From JBEBVQ01 sp037190845 (lineage in GTDB: Bacteria > Bacteroidota > Bacteroidia > Chitinophagales > Chitinophagaceae): 64,000 bases of DNA. Shown here piece after piece: positions 10,769-19,312 of the stretch. The stretch is from positions 1-64,000 of the forward strand of contig JBBCJI010000011.1 of assembly GCA_037190845.1 (NCBI GenBank), given 5' to 3'. Below the pieces are notes generated by a model. It saw only the letters and a list, made by a program, of their open reading frames with translations, did not search any database and was not told the DNA's origin. The stretch's first letter is position 1. Every line of letters starts with the position of its first letter. The position numbers and the translations under genes are program-made.

Positions 10769-11278
10769 TTACTTTCTTTGTCGTTTGGTATTCCCTTCTA
10801 TCTCCGGATCCGTATTGTTGGTATACGCTGTTTCATGCTTGATCTCGGTCATGATAAAGGAACTTCTTACCGTGGCAATATTGGCGATCTTCGATAACTT
10901 GAACTTTATGAATTCCTGGTACTCGTCCATGTCGCGAACCACGACTTTTAGGAGGTAGTCGTCCGTGCCGGTCATGTGATAACATTCCATTACCTCCGGG
11001 AGCTGCACGATCTCCTGCTCGAACTGCTGTAATACCGTGTGCTCATGTTCTTTCAATTGGACCGACGTGAAAGCGCTCAGGGTTCTGCCGATCTTCTTTT
11101 TGTCCAGTATCGCAACATATTGTTTGATGTAGCCCTGTTGCTCCAGACGTTTGATGCGCTCGTAGACCGGCGTGCTCGTTTTTCCTACTTTTTCTGCAAT
11201 CTCCTTATTCGTCAGTTTGGCGTTATGCTGTAAGAGGTCGAGTATCTGCCAGTCAATCGGATCAAGTGGGGATGCCAT
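10769..11278 (-). CDS. Lrp/AsnC family transcriptional regulator
   Basis: The 169 aa protein has the family's layout: an N-terminal winged helix (DPIDWQILDLLQHNAKLTNKEIAEKVG, recognition helix STPVYERIKRLEQQG) and a C-terminal RAM ligand-binding domain with the GTDDYLLKV motif (about residues 104-112). A charged tail of about 20 residues extends beyond the usual end. It is divergent from the PLP-dependent lyase gene at 11429, the classic arrangement for an Lrp-type regulator of an amino-acid catabolic gene. A palindrome lies in the shared promoter region. Confidence 0.92.
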   Translation of the reverse strand: MASPLDPIDWQILDLLQHNAKLTNKEIAEKVGKTSTPVYERIKRLEQQGYIKQYVAILDKKKIGRTLSAFTSVQLKEHEHTVLQQFEQEIVQLPEVMECYHMTGTDDYLLKVVVRDMDEYQEFIKFKLSKIANIATVRSSFIMTEIKHETAYTNNTDPEIEGNTKRQRK

Positions 11279-11352
11279 GAATCTGTCTTTTCTGAATTTT
11301 ATGATTATTAGGGATGAAATTAGTGGATTATTCTAAAATCAGGCGTATTTCA

Positions 11353-11382
11353 GCATAATTTTCTGTTTTTTCAGAATTATGC
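11353..11382. promoter_or_regulatory. Palindrome in the lrp/lyase divergent promoter
   Basis: GCATAATT (11353-11360) and AATTATGC (11375-11382) are exact inverted repeats, with TCTG/CAGA inner arms around a T-run. Its position between the Lrp-type gene and the lyase makes it a good candidate binding site for the regulator; this is inference from position and symmetry. Confidence 0.5.
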
Positions 11383-11428
11383 AGATGGCATTGTTTTTTG
11401 TTACAGATTTGTATCAAATCCTTTTATC

Positions 11429-12688
11429 ATGAACGACTATAAAGATTATGCTCCCGAAAGTCTTATGATGAGTTACGGTTATAAGCCGGAACTGAGCGAA
11501 GGTGCTATCAAATGCCCGATTTTCCAGACGTCTACTTTCGTTTTCAAGAACGCGGAAGAGGGGAAGGCGTTTTTTGAACTGGCCTATGGCAAGCGTCAGA
11601 AAGCGGAGGGTGAAGAGGTGGGGCTTATTTATAGTCGTATCAACAATCCGGACCTGGAGATCTTGGAGAACAGGCTTACGCTGTGGGATGGCGCTGAAGA
11701 TGCGGCGGTGTTCGAAAGCGGCATGAGCGCTATCTCTACGATTCTGATGGAATTCCTGCAGCCGGGTGATGTGTTGCTTTATAGCAGTCCGTTGTATGGC
11801 GGTACGCACCATTTTATGCATCATGTGCTCACCAAGTTCGGTATTCGTGTGTATGGGTTTCATGTTACAGACACGCGTGAGGATATAGAAGCTTTGATCA
11901 CGAGGGAGGGTATTGGCGACAGGCTGGCTATGGTTTACATTGAGACCCCGGCCAATCCGACGAATGACCTGATCGATATAGCCATGTGCGCCGATATCGC
12001 TAAAAAATATAGCCAGGGAGATAAGCAGGTGTTGCTTGCGGTAGATAATACTTACATGGGGCCGCTGTGGCAGCATCCGCTGAAGCAGGGGGCTGATATC
12101 GTGGTCTATTCGGCAACTAAGTACATCGGCGGTCATAGCGATGTGATTGCCGGCGCTGTATTGGGTAGCAAGGAGATCATCACGCGGGTGAAGACCTTAC
12201 GTACTTTCCTGGGCAATATGTGCAGCCCGCATACGGGTTGGTTGCTGATGCGCAGTTTGGAAACGTTGAAGGTGCGCATGCAGCAGCAGGCTTACAATGC
12301 GGAACGTGTGGCGGAGTTCCTGAAGGATCATCCTAAGGTGGAAAAGGTGTACTATCTGGGTTTCCTGGAAGCGGGTAGCGCTGCGCACGAAACATACAAG
12401 CGTCAATGCCTATCTGCGGGCGCTATGGTGAGTTTTGATATTGCCGGTGGCGAAGCAGCAGCGTTCCGGTTTCTGAACAACCTGAAGCTGATCAAGCTGG
12501 CTGTGAGCCTGGGCAGCACGGAAAGCCTGGCAGAGCATCCCGCCACGATGACCCATGTGGATATCCCGGACGAGGATAAGCAGAGGTTGAATATTACGGA
12601 TAAGCTGGTGCGGTTGTCGATCGGTGTTGAGTTCTATGAAGATATCATACGCGACATCCGTCAGGCGCTGGATGAGGGTGGGGAATAG
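11429..12688 (+). CDS. PLP-dependent gamma-lyase/synthase (Cys/Met metabolism family)
   Basis: The 419 aa enzyme belongs to the cystathionine gamma-synthase / methionine gamma-lyase fold. Visible are the YSRINNPDLEILENRL cofactor region, ESGMSAIST, SSPLYGGTHH, the conserved ETPANP segment, and the PLP lysine in YSATKYIGGHSD (about residue 232). The SLGSTESLAEHPATMTH stretch near the C-terminus is typical of methionine gamma-lyase and homocysteine-forming enzymes. It should cleave or form a C-S bond in a sulfur amino acid. Regulation by the divergent Lrp-type gene is likely. I cannot separate lyase from synthase activity by eye. Confidence 0.9.
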   Translation: MNDYKDYAPESLMMSYGYKPELSEGAIKCPIFQTSTFVFKNAEEGKAFFELAYGKRQKAEGEEVGLIYSRINNPDLEILENRLTLWDGAEDAAVFESGMSAISTILMEFLQPGDVLLYSSPLYGGTHHFMHHVLTKFGIRVYGFHVTDTREDIEALITREGIGDRLAMVYIETPANPTNDLIDIAMCADIAKKYSQGDKQVLLAVDNTYMGPLWQHPLKQGADIVVYSATKYIGGHSDVIAGAVLGSKEIITRVKTLRTFLGNMCSPHTGWLLMRSLETLKVRMQQQAYNAERVAEFLKDHPKVEKVYYLGFLEAGSAAHETYKRQCLSAGAMVSFDIAGGEAAAFRFLNNLKLIKLAVSLGSTESLAEHPATMTHVDIPDEDKQRLNITDKLVRLSIGVEFYEDIIRDIRQALDEGGE

Positions 12689-12762
12689 CAGTTCATTGAA
12701 GATCTCCCACTTAATACGAATTGAACGTCTTTTTGATAAGTATCATCTGACAAGTGGAAATA

Positions 12763-12815
12763 TGAGAAAATCTCTCAAATTCAACATTTTTCCTTATTTT
12801 TGAGAAAATATCTCA
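12763..12815 (+). promoter_or_regulatory. Twin operator-like palindromes and -7 box before the ATPase/RloB pair
   Basis: TGAGAAAATCTCTCA (12763-12777) and TGAGAAAATATCTCA (12801-12815) differ at one base. Each is an imperfect palindrome (TGAGA-N5-TCTCA), and they are spaced 38 bp apart. The second overlaps TATTTTTG (12795-12802), a good match to the Bacteroidota TAnnTTTG -7 box, about 23 bp before the ATG at 12825. Repression by a protein binding both sites is inferred; no dedicated regulator gene is adjacent. Confidence 0.6.
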
Positions 12816-12824
12816 AAATAGGGT

Positions 12825-14117
12825 ATGTTATTAGAGTTTTCGGTAAGCAATTTTCTTTCGTTCAGAACAAAAGCAACGCTCAGTCTCGCTGCGACTTCCA
12901 TAAAGGAGCATGTCGATACCAATATTTTTTCTACTGAACGTAGCGATTTGTTGAAAGGCGCTGTCATTTATGGCGCTAATGCGAGTGGTAAAAGCAATTT
13001 TATCCGGGCTATGTCCAGCATGAGGCGATTGGTCTTGCAATCTTTTGAGCAGTCTTCAAGAGAGGAATTAGGTATTACTCCCTTCCTGCTCAGTACGGAA
13101 ACAGAACATTCACCTTCTTTTTTCGAGGCCGTTTTCATCATCGATAACACGCGGTATAGATACGGCTTTGAAGCAGATGATAAACGGTTCCGGGCCGAGT
13201 GGTTGTTCGAAGCCCAAAAGACTGCGGAAAAACCGTTGTTCTTACGCTCCGAAGATGGCATTGAAGTCATGAAAACTTTTCCGGAAGGAAAAGACCTGGA
13301 AGAACGGACAAGAGATAATGCGCTCTTTCTGGCCGTGGTGGATCAATTCAATGGAAAGACCGCCAAGAAGATCATGCAGTGGTTTAATAACTTTATTACT
13401 ATTTCCGGATTAAGCCATGAGGGTTATAAGGCCGTAACATTTGATATGCTCGAAAATAAGCAAACCAGTACTACGTTGCTTGATTTCTACAAGAAACTGG
13501 ATCTGGGTTTCGAGGACATATCAATCAGCAAAAAGCCTTTTGACGGGAAAGAGTTACCCAAAGATTTGCCGGAAAGTTTAATGAAGCAACTGGTTACGGA
13601 TTTAGAAGGGGCGTATAAAATTGACATCAGGACAATCCACAAAAAATATGATGCTCATGGCAAGGCTACGGGTACCGTACAGTTTGATATGAGGAGCCAG
13701 GAATCGTCCGGCACCAATAAGCTTTTCAATATTTCCGGACCTGTGTTTGATGTCTTAAACGACGGGGGAGTGCTGGTTGTGGACGAATTAGATGCCAGTC
13801 TGCACCCTTTATTAACGCTTGCCGTCACAAAGCTGTTTAATTCAAAAGACTTCAATCGAAACAACGCCCAACTGGTTTTTGCCACACACGACACCAATCT
13901 TTTATACTATGGAAACTATCGCAGAGACCAGATTTATTTTGTGGAGAAGGATCAGTATGGGGTGTCTGATATGTACTCGTTAGTGGAATACAAAGAACAG
14001 GGAAAGACAATCCGCAAGGATCGTTCGTTTGAGAAAGATTATATTGAAGGTCGTTACGGGGCTATTCCATTTATTGGCAACCTGTCAAATGTGGTGACGA
14101 GATGGCAAGAAAAATAA
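12825..14117 (+). CDS. AAA/ABC-type ATPase of an RloA/AbiLi-like defence pair
   Basis: The 430 aa protein starts with the FSVSNFLSF motif typical of RecF/SMC-like AAA_15/AAA_21 ATPases (COG1106). The Walker A motif GANASGKS is at residues 50-57. A signature-like SSGTNKLF segment lies near 291, Walker B LVVDELDASLHP near 315, and the H-loop ATHDTNLL near 351. It overlaps the next gene by 16 bp, so the two are translationally coupled. An ATPase of this kind next to an RloB protein is the arrangement of AbiL abortive-infection systems and resembles the ATPase half of PARIS. It probably senses phage and controls the RloB partner; that role is from family knowledge. Confidence 0.88.
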   Translation: MLLEFSVSNFLSFRTKATLSLAATSIKEHVDTNIFSTERSDLLKGAVIYGANASGKSNFIRAMSSMRRLVLQSFEQSSREELGITPFLLSTETEHSPSFFEAVFIIDNTRYRYGFEADDKRFRAEWLFEAQKTAEKPLFLRSEDGIEVMKTFPEGKDLEERTRDNALFLAVVDQFNGKTAKKIMQWFNNFITISGLSHEGYKAVTFDMLENKQTSTTLLDFYKKLDLGFEDISISKKPFDGKELPKDLPESLMKQLVTDLEGAYKIDIRTIHKKYDAHGKATGTVQFDMRSQESSGTNKLFNISGPVFDVLNDGGVLVVDELDASLHPLLTLAVTKLFNSKDFNRNNAQLVFATHDTNLLYYGNYRRDQIYFVEKDQYGVSDMYSLVEYKEQGKTIRKDRSFEKDYIEGRYGAIPFIGNLSNVVTRWQEK

Positions 14118-14800
14118 AGATCCCCAATGAGCAACGAAAGCGATTTGCGCGGGAAGAGCAGCAGCGGAAAAAGGATGTGCGTAATAAACGTGTGTATTAT
14201 CTCATTGTATGCGAGGGCGCGGCCACGGAGCCCAATTATTTTGAAGGGCTAAAACAGGATTTGCCTAAAGGTGTATTGACCGCTTATCAGATAGATATTG
14301 AAGGAACCGGTCGTAATACGCAATCTTTAGTAGATGAGGCTTTACGTTTGAAGACCGATTATGAGAAAAATACGACAAGACCTGTTGATAAACTTTGGGT
14401 AGTGTTTGACCGGGATAGCTTTGCAGCCAACGACTTCAATAACGCTATCCTCCGATGTGCTCAAAACATCCCGGAAATTGGCTGTGCCTGGAGCAACGAG
14501 GCATTTGAGCTATGGTATCTGCTCCATTTTCATTATTACCAAAATGCGATGAACCGGCAGCAATATCAGGGATTGATCGAAGATAATCTTCGGCCTTTCT
14601 TAGGGGAGGCTTATCGCTATGAGAAGAACAGCAGGGAAATGTATGCCTTACTAAAAGAGTACGGCAATGTTGAAAACGCCATTCGTAACGCACAACGGCT
14701 TGCGGAAACTTATGGAGAAAGGCAGGATTATGCGAATCATAATTCTTGTACGATGGTGTTTCAATTAGTGAGTGAGTTATTGAAATTGAAGGTAGAATAG
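14102..14800 (+). CDS. rloB: RloB-like protein (AbiLii-like, TOPRIM-type effector)
   Basis: This is a 232 aa RloB family protein. A basic N-terminus precedes YYLIVCEGAATEPNYFEGL (about residues 32-50; the Glu fits a TOPRIM catalytic glutamate), then LWVVFDRDSF (about 98-107; DxD-type acidic pair) and the family segment WSNEAFELWYLLHF (about 130-145). It is coupled to the upstream ATPase. In AbiL and related systems the RloB/TOPRIM partner is thought to be a toxic nuclease released on infection, so the pair likely causes abortive infection. The nuclease activity is inferred. Confidence 0.88.
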   Translation: MARKIKIPNEQRKRFAREEQQRKKDVRNKRVYYLIVCEGAATEPNYFEGLKQDLPKGVLTAYQIDIEGTGRNTQSLVDEALRLKTDYEKNTTRPVDKLWVVFDRDSFAANDFNNAILRCAQNIPEIGCAWSNEAFELWYLLHFHYYQNAMNRQQYQGLIEDNLRPFLGEAYRYEKNSREMYALLKEYGNVENAIRNAQRLAETYGERQDYANHNSCTMVFQLVSELLKLKVE

Positions 14801-14861
14801 AACGGGATAACTGAGACTATAAAAAGGCGACTTTTGTAAAGCAAGCCTGCATCATGGCTTT

Positions 14862-15464
14862 ATGAGCGAAATGAATATTAAAGCGGATGAAATGGCAGCA
14901 CTTCCTGATTTCGGGATACAAGCTAACGGAGCTATTTCAAAAGAGTTTCTAAAAAGAGGTATTGTATCCTTTCACCAGGCCACCGGTTATATCCAAAACC
15001 TGGCTTATGGGCGAAATGTACATAAAGACGACCTGACGACTGTTTTTATAGATAATAAAGGTACGTGCAGTACCAAGCATGCCATCTTAAAGCAATTAGC
15101 TATTGAACATGGGGTGGAGGGTATCCGGCTTACGCTGGGGATTTTCAAAATGAATGCCGTTAATACACCCGTCATTGAACCTACGCTGTCCAATGCACAT
15201 TTGGCATACATTCCGGAAGCACACACCTATCTGAAGTATCAGGGTGATTATTTTGATTTCACTAAAAAGAACTCGTCCCCTGATCATTTTGTGCCTGATC
15301 TACTCTTTGAAACCGAAATCCAGCCCCACGAAATAAATCAACATAAAATCCGGCTTCACAAAGCATTTTTAGCAAATTGGCTTCATGAGAATAAGGATAT
15401 CGCTTATTCACCCGACGAAATTTGGGCAGTAAGGGAACTATGTATTCAGGCTTTATCGGAATAA
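14862..15464 (+). CDS. Hypothetical protein with transglutaminase-like Cys/His motifs
   Basis: I do not recognise a named family for this 200 aa soluble protein. It has a possible catalytic core: NKGTCSTKHAIL (Cys near residue 70), then AHLAYIPEAHTYLKY and GDYFDFT (His near 121, Asp near 129). That is the Cys-His-Asp order of transglutaminase/papain-like folds, where the GxCxxxA segment carries the nucleophile. It lies 61 bp after rloB on the same strand, so it may be a third cargo gene of the defence locus or an independent one. Confidence 0.7.
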   Translation: MSEMNIKADEMAALPDFGIQANGAISKEFLKRGIVSFHQATGYIQNLAYGRNVHKDDLTTVFIDNKGTCSTKHAILKQLAIEHGVEGIRLTLGIFKMNAVNTPVIEPTLSNAHLAYIPEAHTYLKYQGDYFDFTKKNSSPDHFVPDLLFETEIQPHEINQHKIRLHKAFLANWLHENKDIAYSPDEIWAVRELCIQALSE

Positions 15465-15520
15465 ATAGCGTGGTATTTCCCGGACAACTCCGTTACTGCA
15501 CGGCGGGACCGGACCAGCGT

Positions 15521-15763
15521 TCAGCTTTTGTCCTCAAACCATGCCGGCCTGATGGTCAGCTTATTTTGCTCCTGGACAACCTCTATATGCTGCCCGGCGC
15601 GGAAACCCCAGGTCTCCAGCCATCTTCCGATGAGCCGTATCTCCGGATAACGCGAGACATAAAATTTGTAGCGCATCACCGACGACGACCGCGACGTGAC
15701 CGTTTCATGCACTTTCAGGGTGCGCACAGACCCTGCTGTCAATTTGTTTTTTGCTTTTGCCAT
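15521..15763 (-). CDS. symE: SymE-like toxin (type I toxin-antitoxin family)
   Basis: The 80 aa protein ends with IRLIGRWLETWGFRAGQHIEVV and a short beta-strand LTIRP. This matches the AbrB-like SymE fold (conserved L-x-GxWLxxxGF-x-xGxxxxV). SymE proteins are SOS-linked and inhibit growth; E. coli symE is silenced by a cis-antisense RNA. Whether an antisense RNA exists here cannot be told. A DinD homologue (SOS-linked in E. coli) lies nearby on the other strand. Confidence 0.8.
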   Translation of the reverse strand: MAKAKNKLTAGSVRTLKVHETVTSRSSSVMRYKFYVSRYPEIRLIGRWLETWGFRAGQHIEVVQEQNKLTIRPAWFEDKS

Positions 15764-15817
15764 GTCGGGATTAGTTTTGTAACACTACAAAACAACCACA
15801 GAGGACGGGTATACGCT

Positions 15818-16069
15818 ATTCTGTCCGGGAATACTTTAGGTGTTGGTACAGAACGTTTTATCCGAGTTCAAACAAATCTTTTGTGGCAGAAAAAACTTAA
15901 ATTTGACCACGATAAATGCAGGGATGTATAGATAGGAAAATACACGAGGGCCACAATGTGAAACGTTTCCGCGAGATGCCGGGCGTAAAGCAGGAAGCCT
16001 TGGCTTTCGAGCTGGGCGATGACTGGAGCCAGAAAAAGATATCGCTGCTTGAGGCCAAAGAAAACATAG
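15818..16069 (+). repeat. Direct repeat, copy 1 (5' part of XRE regulator)
   Basis: About 252 bp, highly similar to 16986-17238. Both start at ATTCTGTCCGGGAATACTTTAG, include about 100 bp of promoter region, and run into the first about 50 codons of the XRE regulator. They flank dinD in direct orientation, suggesting that dinD arrived with, or inside, a duplicated regulator copy. Confidence 0.8.
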
Positions 16070-16089
16070 AGCTCGTTGAAGACAATTAA
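15916..16089 (+). pseudogene. Truncated XRE-type regulator
   Basis: From the ATG at 15916 this encodes 57 residues, including KIHEGHNVKRFREM and the HTH segment ending SLLEAKENIE. The frame then diverges and stops at 16087-16089, where the intact copy (17085-17501) continues with about 85 more residues. Upstream of dinD, only 11 bp away, it retains most of the helix-turn-helix and could still bind DNA, but it lacks the conserved C-terminal part. Confidence 0.75.
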
Positions 16090-16100
16090 AGTATTAAGCT

Positions 16101-16955
16101 ATGGCAAAAGAACGGACGCATCAAAACCTGAGTTTGTTTGAACAAATAAGACAAACAGATGAAAATGGGAATGAATTCCGGAGCGCCAGAGCATTGTCCA
16201 AAGCATTGGAGTATTCCGAATACCGGCACTTTGTACCTGTGATAGAACGGGCAAAAGAAGCCTGTGTAAATAGCGGACAAGAACTTGCAGACCATTTCGA
16301 GGATATCCTCGAAATGGTGGCTATTGGTTCAGGTGCACAAAGAAAAGCAGAAAGTGTAAAACTATCACGATATGCCTGTTACCTGATTGTACAAAATGCC
16401 GACCCAGGCAAAGAAGTAGTAGCATTAGGGCAAACCTACTTTGCGGTGCAAACCCGTTTGCAGGAAATCCGCCAGACGGATGAATACAACCGGCTGAGTA
16501 CAGAAGATGAAAAGCGTTTGTTTCTCCGCAATGAAATGGCAACACACAACATCCAGTTGGCTGCCGCTGCCAAAGATGCCGGAGTGATAGCGCCATTGGA
16601 TTATGCCATATTCCAAAACCACGGGTATATGGGTTTATATGGCGGCTTGGATGCCAAAGCCATTCATAAGCACAAAGGATTGAAGAAAAGTCAGCAGATA
16701 CTCGATCATATGGGAAGCACAGAGCTGGCGGCCAACCTTTTTCGTGCTACGCAAACCGAAGAGAAACTAAAAAGAGAAAACATCAAAGGCAAACAAAATG
16801 CTCATAAAACGCATTTTGAAGTAGGCAAAAAAGTAAGAAAAACCATACAGGAATTAGGCGGGGAAATGCCGGAAAACTTACCGGTAGCAGATAGCATAAA
16901 AAAGATAGAAAAATCCCCAACAATCCAAACAACTAAAACCCGGGAAAAAAGATAA
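16101..16955 (+). CDS. dinD: DinD family DNA-damage-inducible protein
   Basis: The 284 aa protein matches E. coli DinD in length and motifs. It has an N-terminal BRO/Bro-N-like segment (FRSARALSKALEYSEYRHFVPVIERA, about residues 27-53) and the VKLSRYACYLIVQNADPGKEVVALGQTYFAVQTR block. A lysine-rich tail follows. DinD inhibits RecA-mediated strand exchange in vitro in E. coli. It lies between two copies of a 252 bp repeat carrying the regulator's 5' end. I see no LexA box, so SOS control here is unproven. Confidence 0.9.
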   Translation: MAKERTHQNLSLFEQIRQTDENGNEFRSARALSKALEYSEYRHFVPVIERAKEACVNSGQELADHFEDILEMVAIGSGAQRKAESVKLSRYACYLIVQNADPGKEVVALGQTYFAVQTRLQEIRQTDEYNRLSTEDEKRLFLRNEMATHNIQLAAAAKDAGVIAPLDYAIFQNHGYMGLYGGLDAKAIHKHKGLKKSQQILDHMGSTELAANLFRATQTEEKLKRENIKGKQNAHKTHFEVGKKVRKTIQELGGEMPENLPVADSIKKIEKSPTIQTTKTREKR

Positions 16956-16985
16956 AGGATGAGTGGAAAGAATGCAATCTGAATC

Positions 16986-17238
16986 ATTCTGTCCGGGAAT
17001 ACTTTAGATGCTGGTGCAGCATGTTTTATCCGCTTTAAAACAAATCGTTTTGTGGCTAAAAAAAACTAAATTTGATCACGATAAATGCAGGGATATATGG
17101 ATAGGAAAATACACGAGGGCCGCAATGTGAAACGTTTCCGCGAGATGCTGGGCATAAAGCAGGAAGCCCTGGCTTTCGAGCTGGGCGACGACTGGAGCCA
17201 GAAAAAAATATCGCTGCTCGAGGCCAAAGAGAACATAG
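16986..17238 (+). repeat. Direct repeat, copy 2 (5' part of XRE regulator)
   Basis: The second copy of the repeat at 15818-16069, here continuing into the complete regulator gene. The two differ by scattered substitutions and a one-base length change. Confidence 0.8.
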
Positions 17239-17501
17239 AACCCGCCCTGCTGCAGCAGATTTCCGGTGCGCTCAAAATACCCGTCGAGGCTTTTCAGAAT
17301 TTTGATGAGGAACAGGCCGTGAATATTATTGCCAATACTTTTGAAGGTGAGGCAGTCGCTTATGCGCAACAATATAAATGCACTTTCAATCCTATTGATA
17401 AGTTGGTAGAATTGCACGAAGAAAAGATTGCCCTCTACGAACGCATGCTGAAGGAGAAGGACGAAATGATGGCCCGCCTCGAAAAGCTCATCAATAAATA
17501 A
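17085..17501 (+). CDS. XRE-type HTH regulator with coiled-coil tail (intact)
   Basis: The 138 aa protein has an N-terminal helix-turn-helix (NVKRFREMLGIKQEALAFELGDDWSQKKISLLE, about residues 15-47), the hallmark IPVEAFQNFDEEQAVNI, and a charged C-terminal helix likely to form a coiled coil. It is one of two intact members of a five-copy family here (also 10438, 15916, 26202, 48444). It precedes the interrupted helicase gene on the same strand, but a terminator-like hairpin lies between, so a control role is possible rather than shown. Confidence 0.85.
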   Translation: MQGYMDRKIHEGRNVKRFREMLGIKQEALAFELGDDWSQKKISLLEAKENIEPALLQQISGALKIPVEAFQNFDEEQAVNIIANTFEGEAVAYAQQYKCTFNPIDKLVELHEEKIALYERMLKEKDEMMARLEKLINK

Positions 17502-17670
17502 GGCATTTTTTTGGGGAATGAAGAATGCGTACTCCCTGCCTTTTTGCTTGTTAAATATTTGAAAATGATGATGGGCAGAAGCGAGCTTTTTGTTACTAGC
17601 CCTCACGCCGAGGATATGGCAAGAAAACTAATGACTTAAAACAAATAATACCAGGTAAAAAAACGGAATA

Positions 17671-17694
17671 AAAAAGGGGATTTTCCCCTTTTTT
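17671..17694. terminator. Terminator hairpin after the XRE regulator
   Basis: AAAAAGGGGA and TCCCCTTTTTT form a strong stem with flanking A and T runs, usable in both directions. Confidence 0.7.
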
Positions 17695-17791
17695 CATTTT
17701 CAAAGAATTTGTATTTTGTAACCAATTAGATATGTCTGTTCAAAATAACATCATTTAGTTCCAACAAATTTATCCCAATAACCAATTTCCC

Positions 17792-19246
17792 ATGGCGTTA
17801 AAAAACCAAAAAGAAGTTAACCTATTAAACATTTGGGACCATCAAAAAGAGGCATTAGCTCAAATAGATGAGTACATCAAAGCATACACTGACAAGTCTT
17901 TTTTAGTCAAAATGCCTACTGGCACAGGTAAAACGGGCGTATTTGCTTCTTTAACTAGAATAGCCAATCCTGATATTAACTACATAATAATTACGCCAAG
18001 TACAGCATTGAAATTCCAAATAATAGAAGAGTTAAAAACCAGGTTTTGGAACAAGATTGGCTATGATGTTTCAAATTTAAAAAATCAGTCAATTGATTCG
18101 TTGATTCCTAGCAATTTCATTGACACTATGAATTTGATTGGAGATAATCCATTTATTCTCGTCACCACGATTCAAGCTCTTCAAGCAATTTCAGTTAATC
18201 CTACATTAGAAATAGGATATAAAGAATTTCAAAAAAAAGTAGGGTGTATCATATTCGATGAAGGTCATAAAGAACCTGCTTTTACATGGGGGGAAACCGT
18301 TAGAAGTTTTAAAAAGCCAACAATCTTATTTTCTGCAACTCCGTATCGAAATGATTACAAAGTTTTTAATGTCGATAAGGAGAAGTTCTTTTCAATTGAA
18401 CACACTTTCTGTATCAAAGAAAGATATTTGAGAGAATTAGAAATTAGAGAAATAAACGAAATACCGCAAACCATAAGTACTTTTCTAACAAAGCTTTTAA
18501 GTGAGATAAAAAAAATAGAAAAAATATTACAAGCACAAGGTATTGCCAAACCAAAAACAATTATCAGGTGCGAAAATGCTGACGATATAAAGAAAATTGT
18601 AAAGGCTTTGACTAAATTAAAAAAATCAGCCATTGGAATCCACGAAGCTTTTACACCACCCACAAAAACTTTAACTCCGCAAGTTCCCAAAGCTGCAGAT
18701 CAATCCAAATATGATTTTTATGTTCATCAATACAAATTGATTGAAGGAATAGATAATCCGGACTTTTGCATTGTTGCTATTTTCTCTGATTTTAAGAGTA
18801 CAAGACTATTGATTCAGCAAATAGGTAGGGTTTTAAGAAATCCTCAAAGGCTACCCGACCAAAAAGCGTTTTTATTTTGTAAGGATAAAGCCAAGACTAC
18901 AACAGAGTGGAACAACTATTTGAAATATGATGAATCACTTGATAGCAGAAATAAGCTATTTGACATAACTGATATATTGAAAGTAAACAGGGATGTTTCA
19001 ACACTCTATTTTGCAGGTACTTTTAGAGAATTAATTAATGTCAATAATATTGACTTAAAAGACTCAATCTTATTTCAAAAAAAAGTAAATGCATATCAGC
19101 AAGATGGAACTATTGATTTTAAAGATTTAAGTCAATCATTAATAGATGAATGGAATAGTAGGGATTACCACATCCTAAAAACCCAATTTATAGACAATAA
19201 TGCGCTGTTAATTCTTTATATTAAACCCGTTGGCGGAATTAAATAG
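17792..19246 (+). pseudogene. N-terminal half of interrupted superfamily 2 helicase-nuclease
   Basis: This half encodes a DEAD/DEAH-type helicase core: Walker A MPTGTGKTG at residues 41-49, DEGH near 155, SATPYR near 181 and motif VI QQIGRVLRN near 343. The frame runs into the transposon at 19225/19226, and the last six codons (PVGGIK) are encoded by its inverted repeat. Joined across the element it becomes one frame of about 1005 aa: 17792-19225 gives 478 codons, then 22956 onward. AT-rich composition sets it apart from core genes and suggests transfer. A phage-defence role is inferred from the island and the domain pair. A shortened helicase could still be made. Confidence 0.85.
19217..19224. 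repeat. Target-site duplication, left copy
   Basis: TATATTAA immediately before the left inverted repeat, identical to 22947-22954 after the right one. Its codons belong to the host helicase frame. Confidence 0.85.
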
Positions 19247-19297
19247 TGGCCTAATTAATTTCTAAATCTAAATTTCTCCATTTTAATCTAAATAATG

Positions 19298-19305
19298 TAT
19301 CTTTG
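19298..19305 (+). promoter_or_regulatory. -7 promoter box TATCTTTG
   Basis: A perfect TAnnTTTG box ends 8 bp before the ATG at 19313. The transcript should start at or near that ATG, so the next gene is probably read from a leaderless or very short-leader mRNA. This argues against the upstream ATG at 19295. Confidence 0.6.
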
Positions 19306-19312
19306 CCTCATA

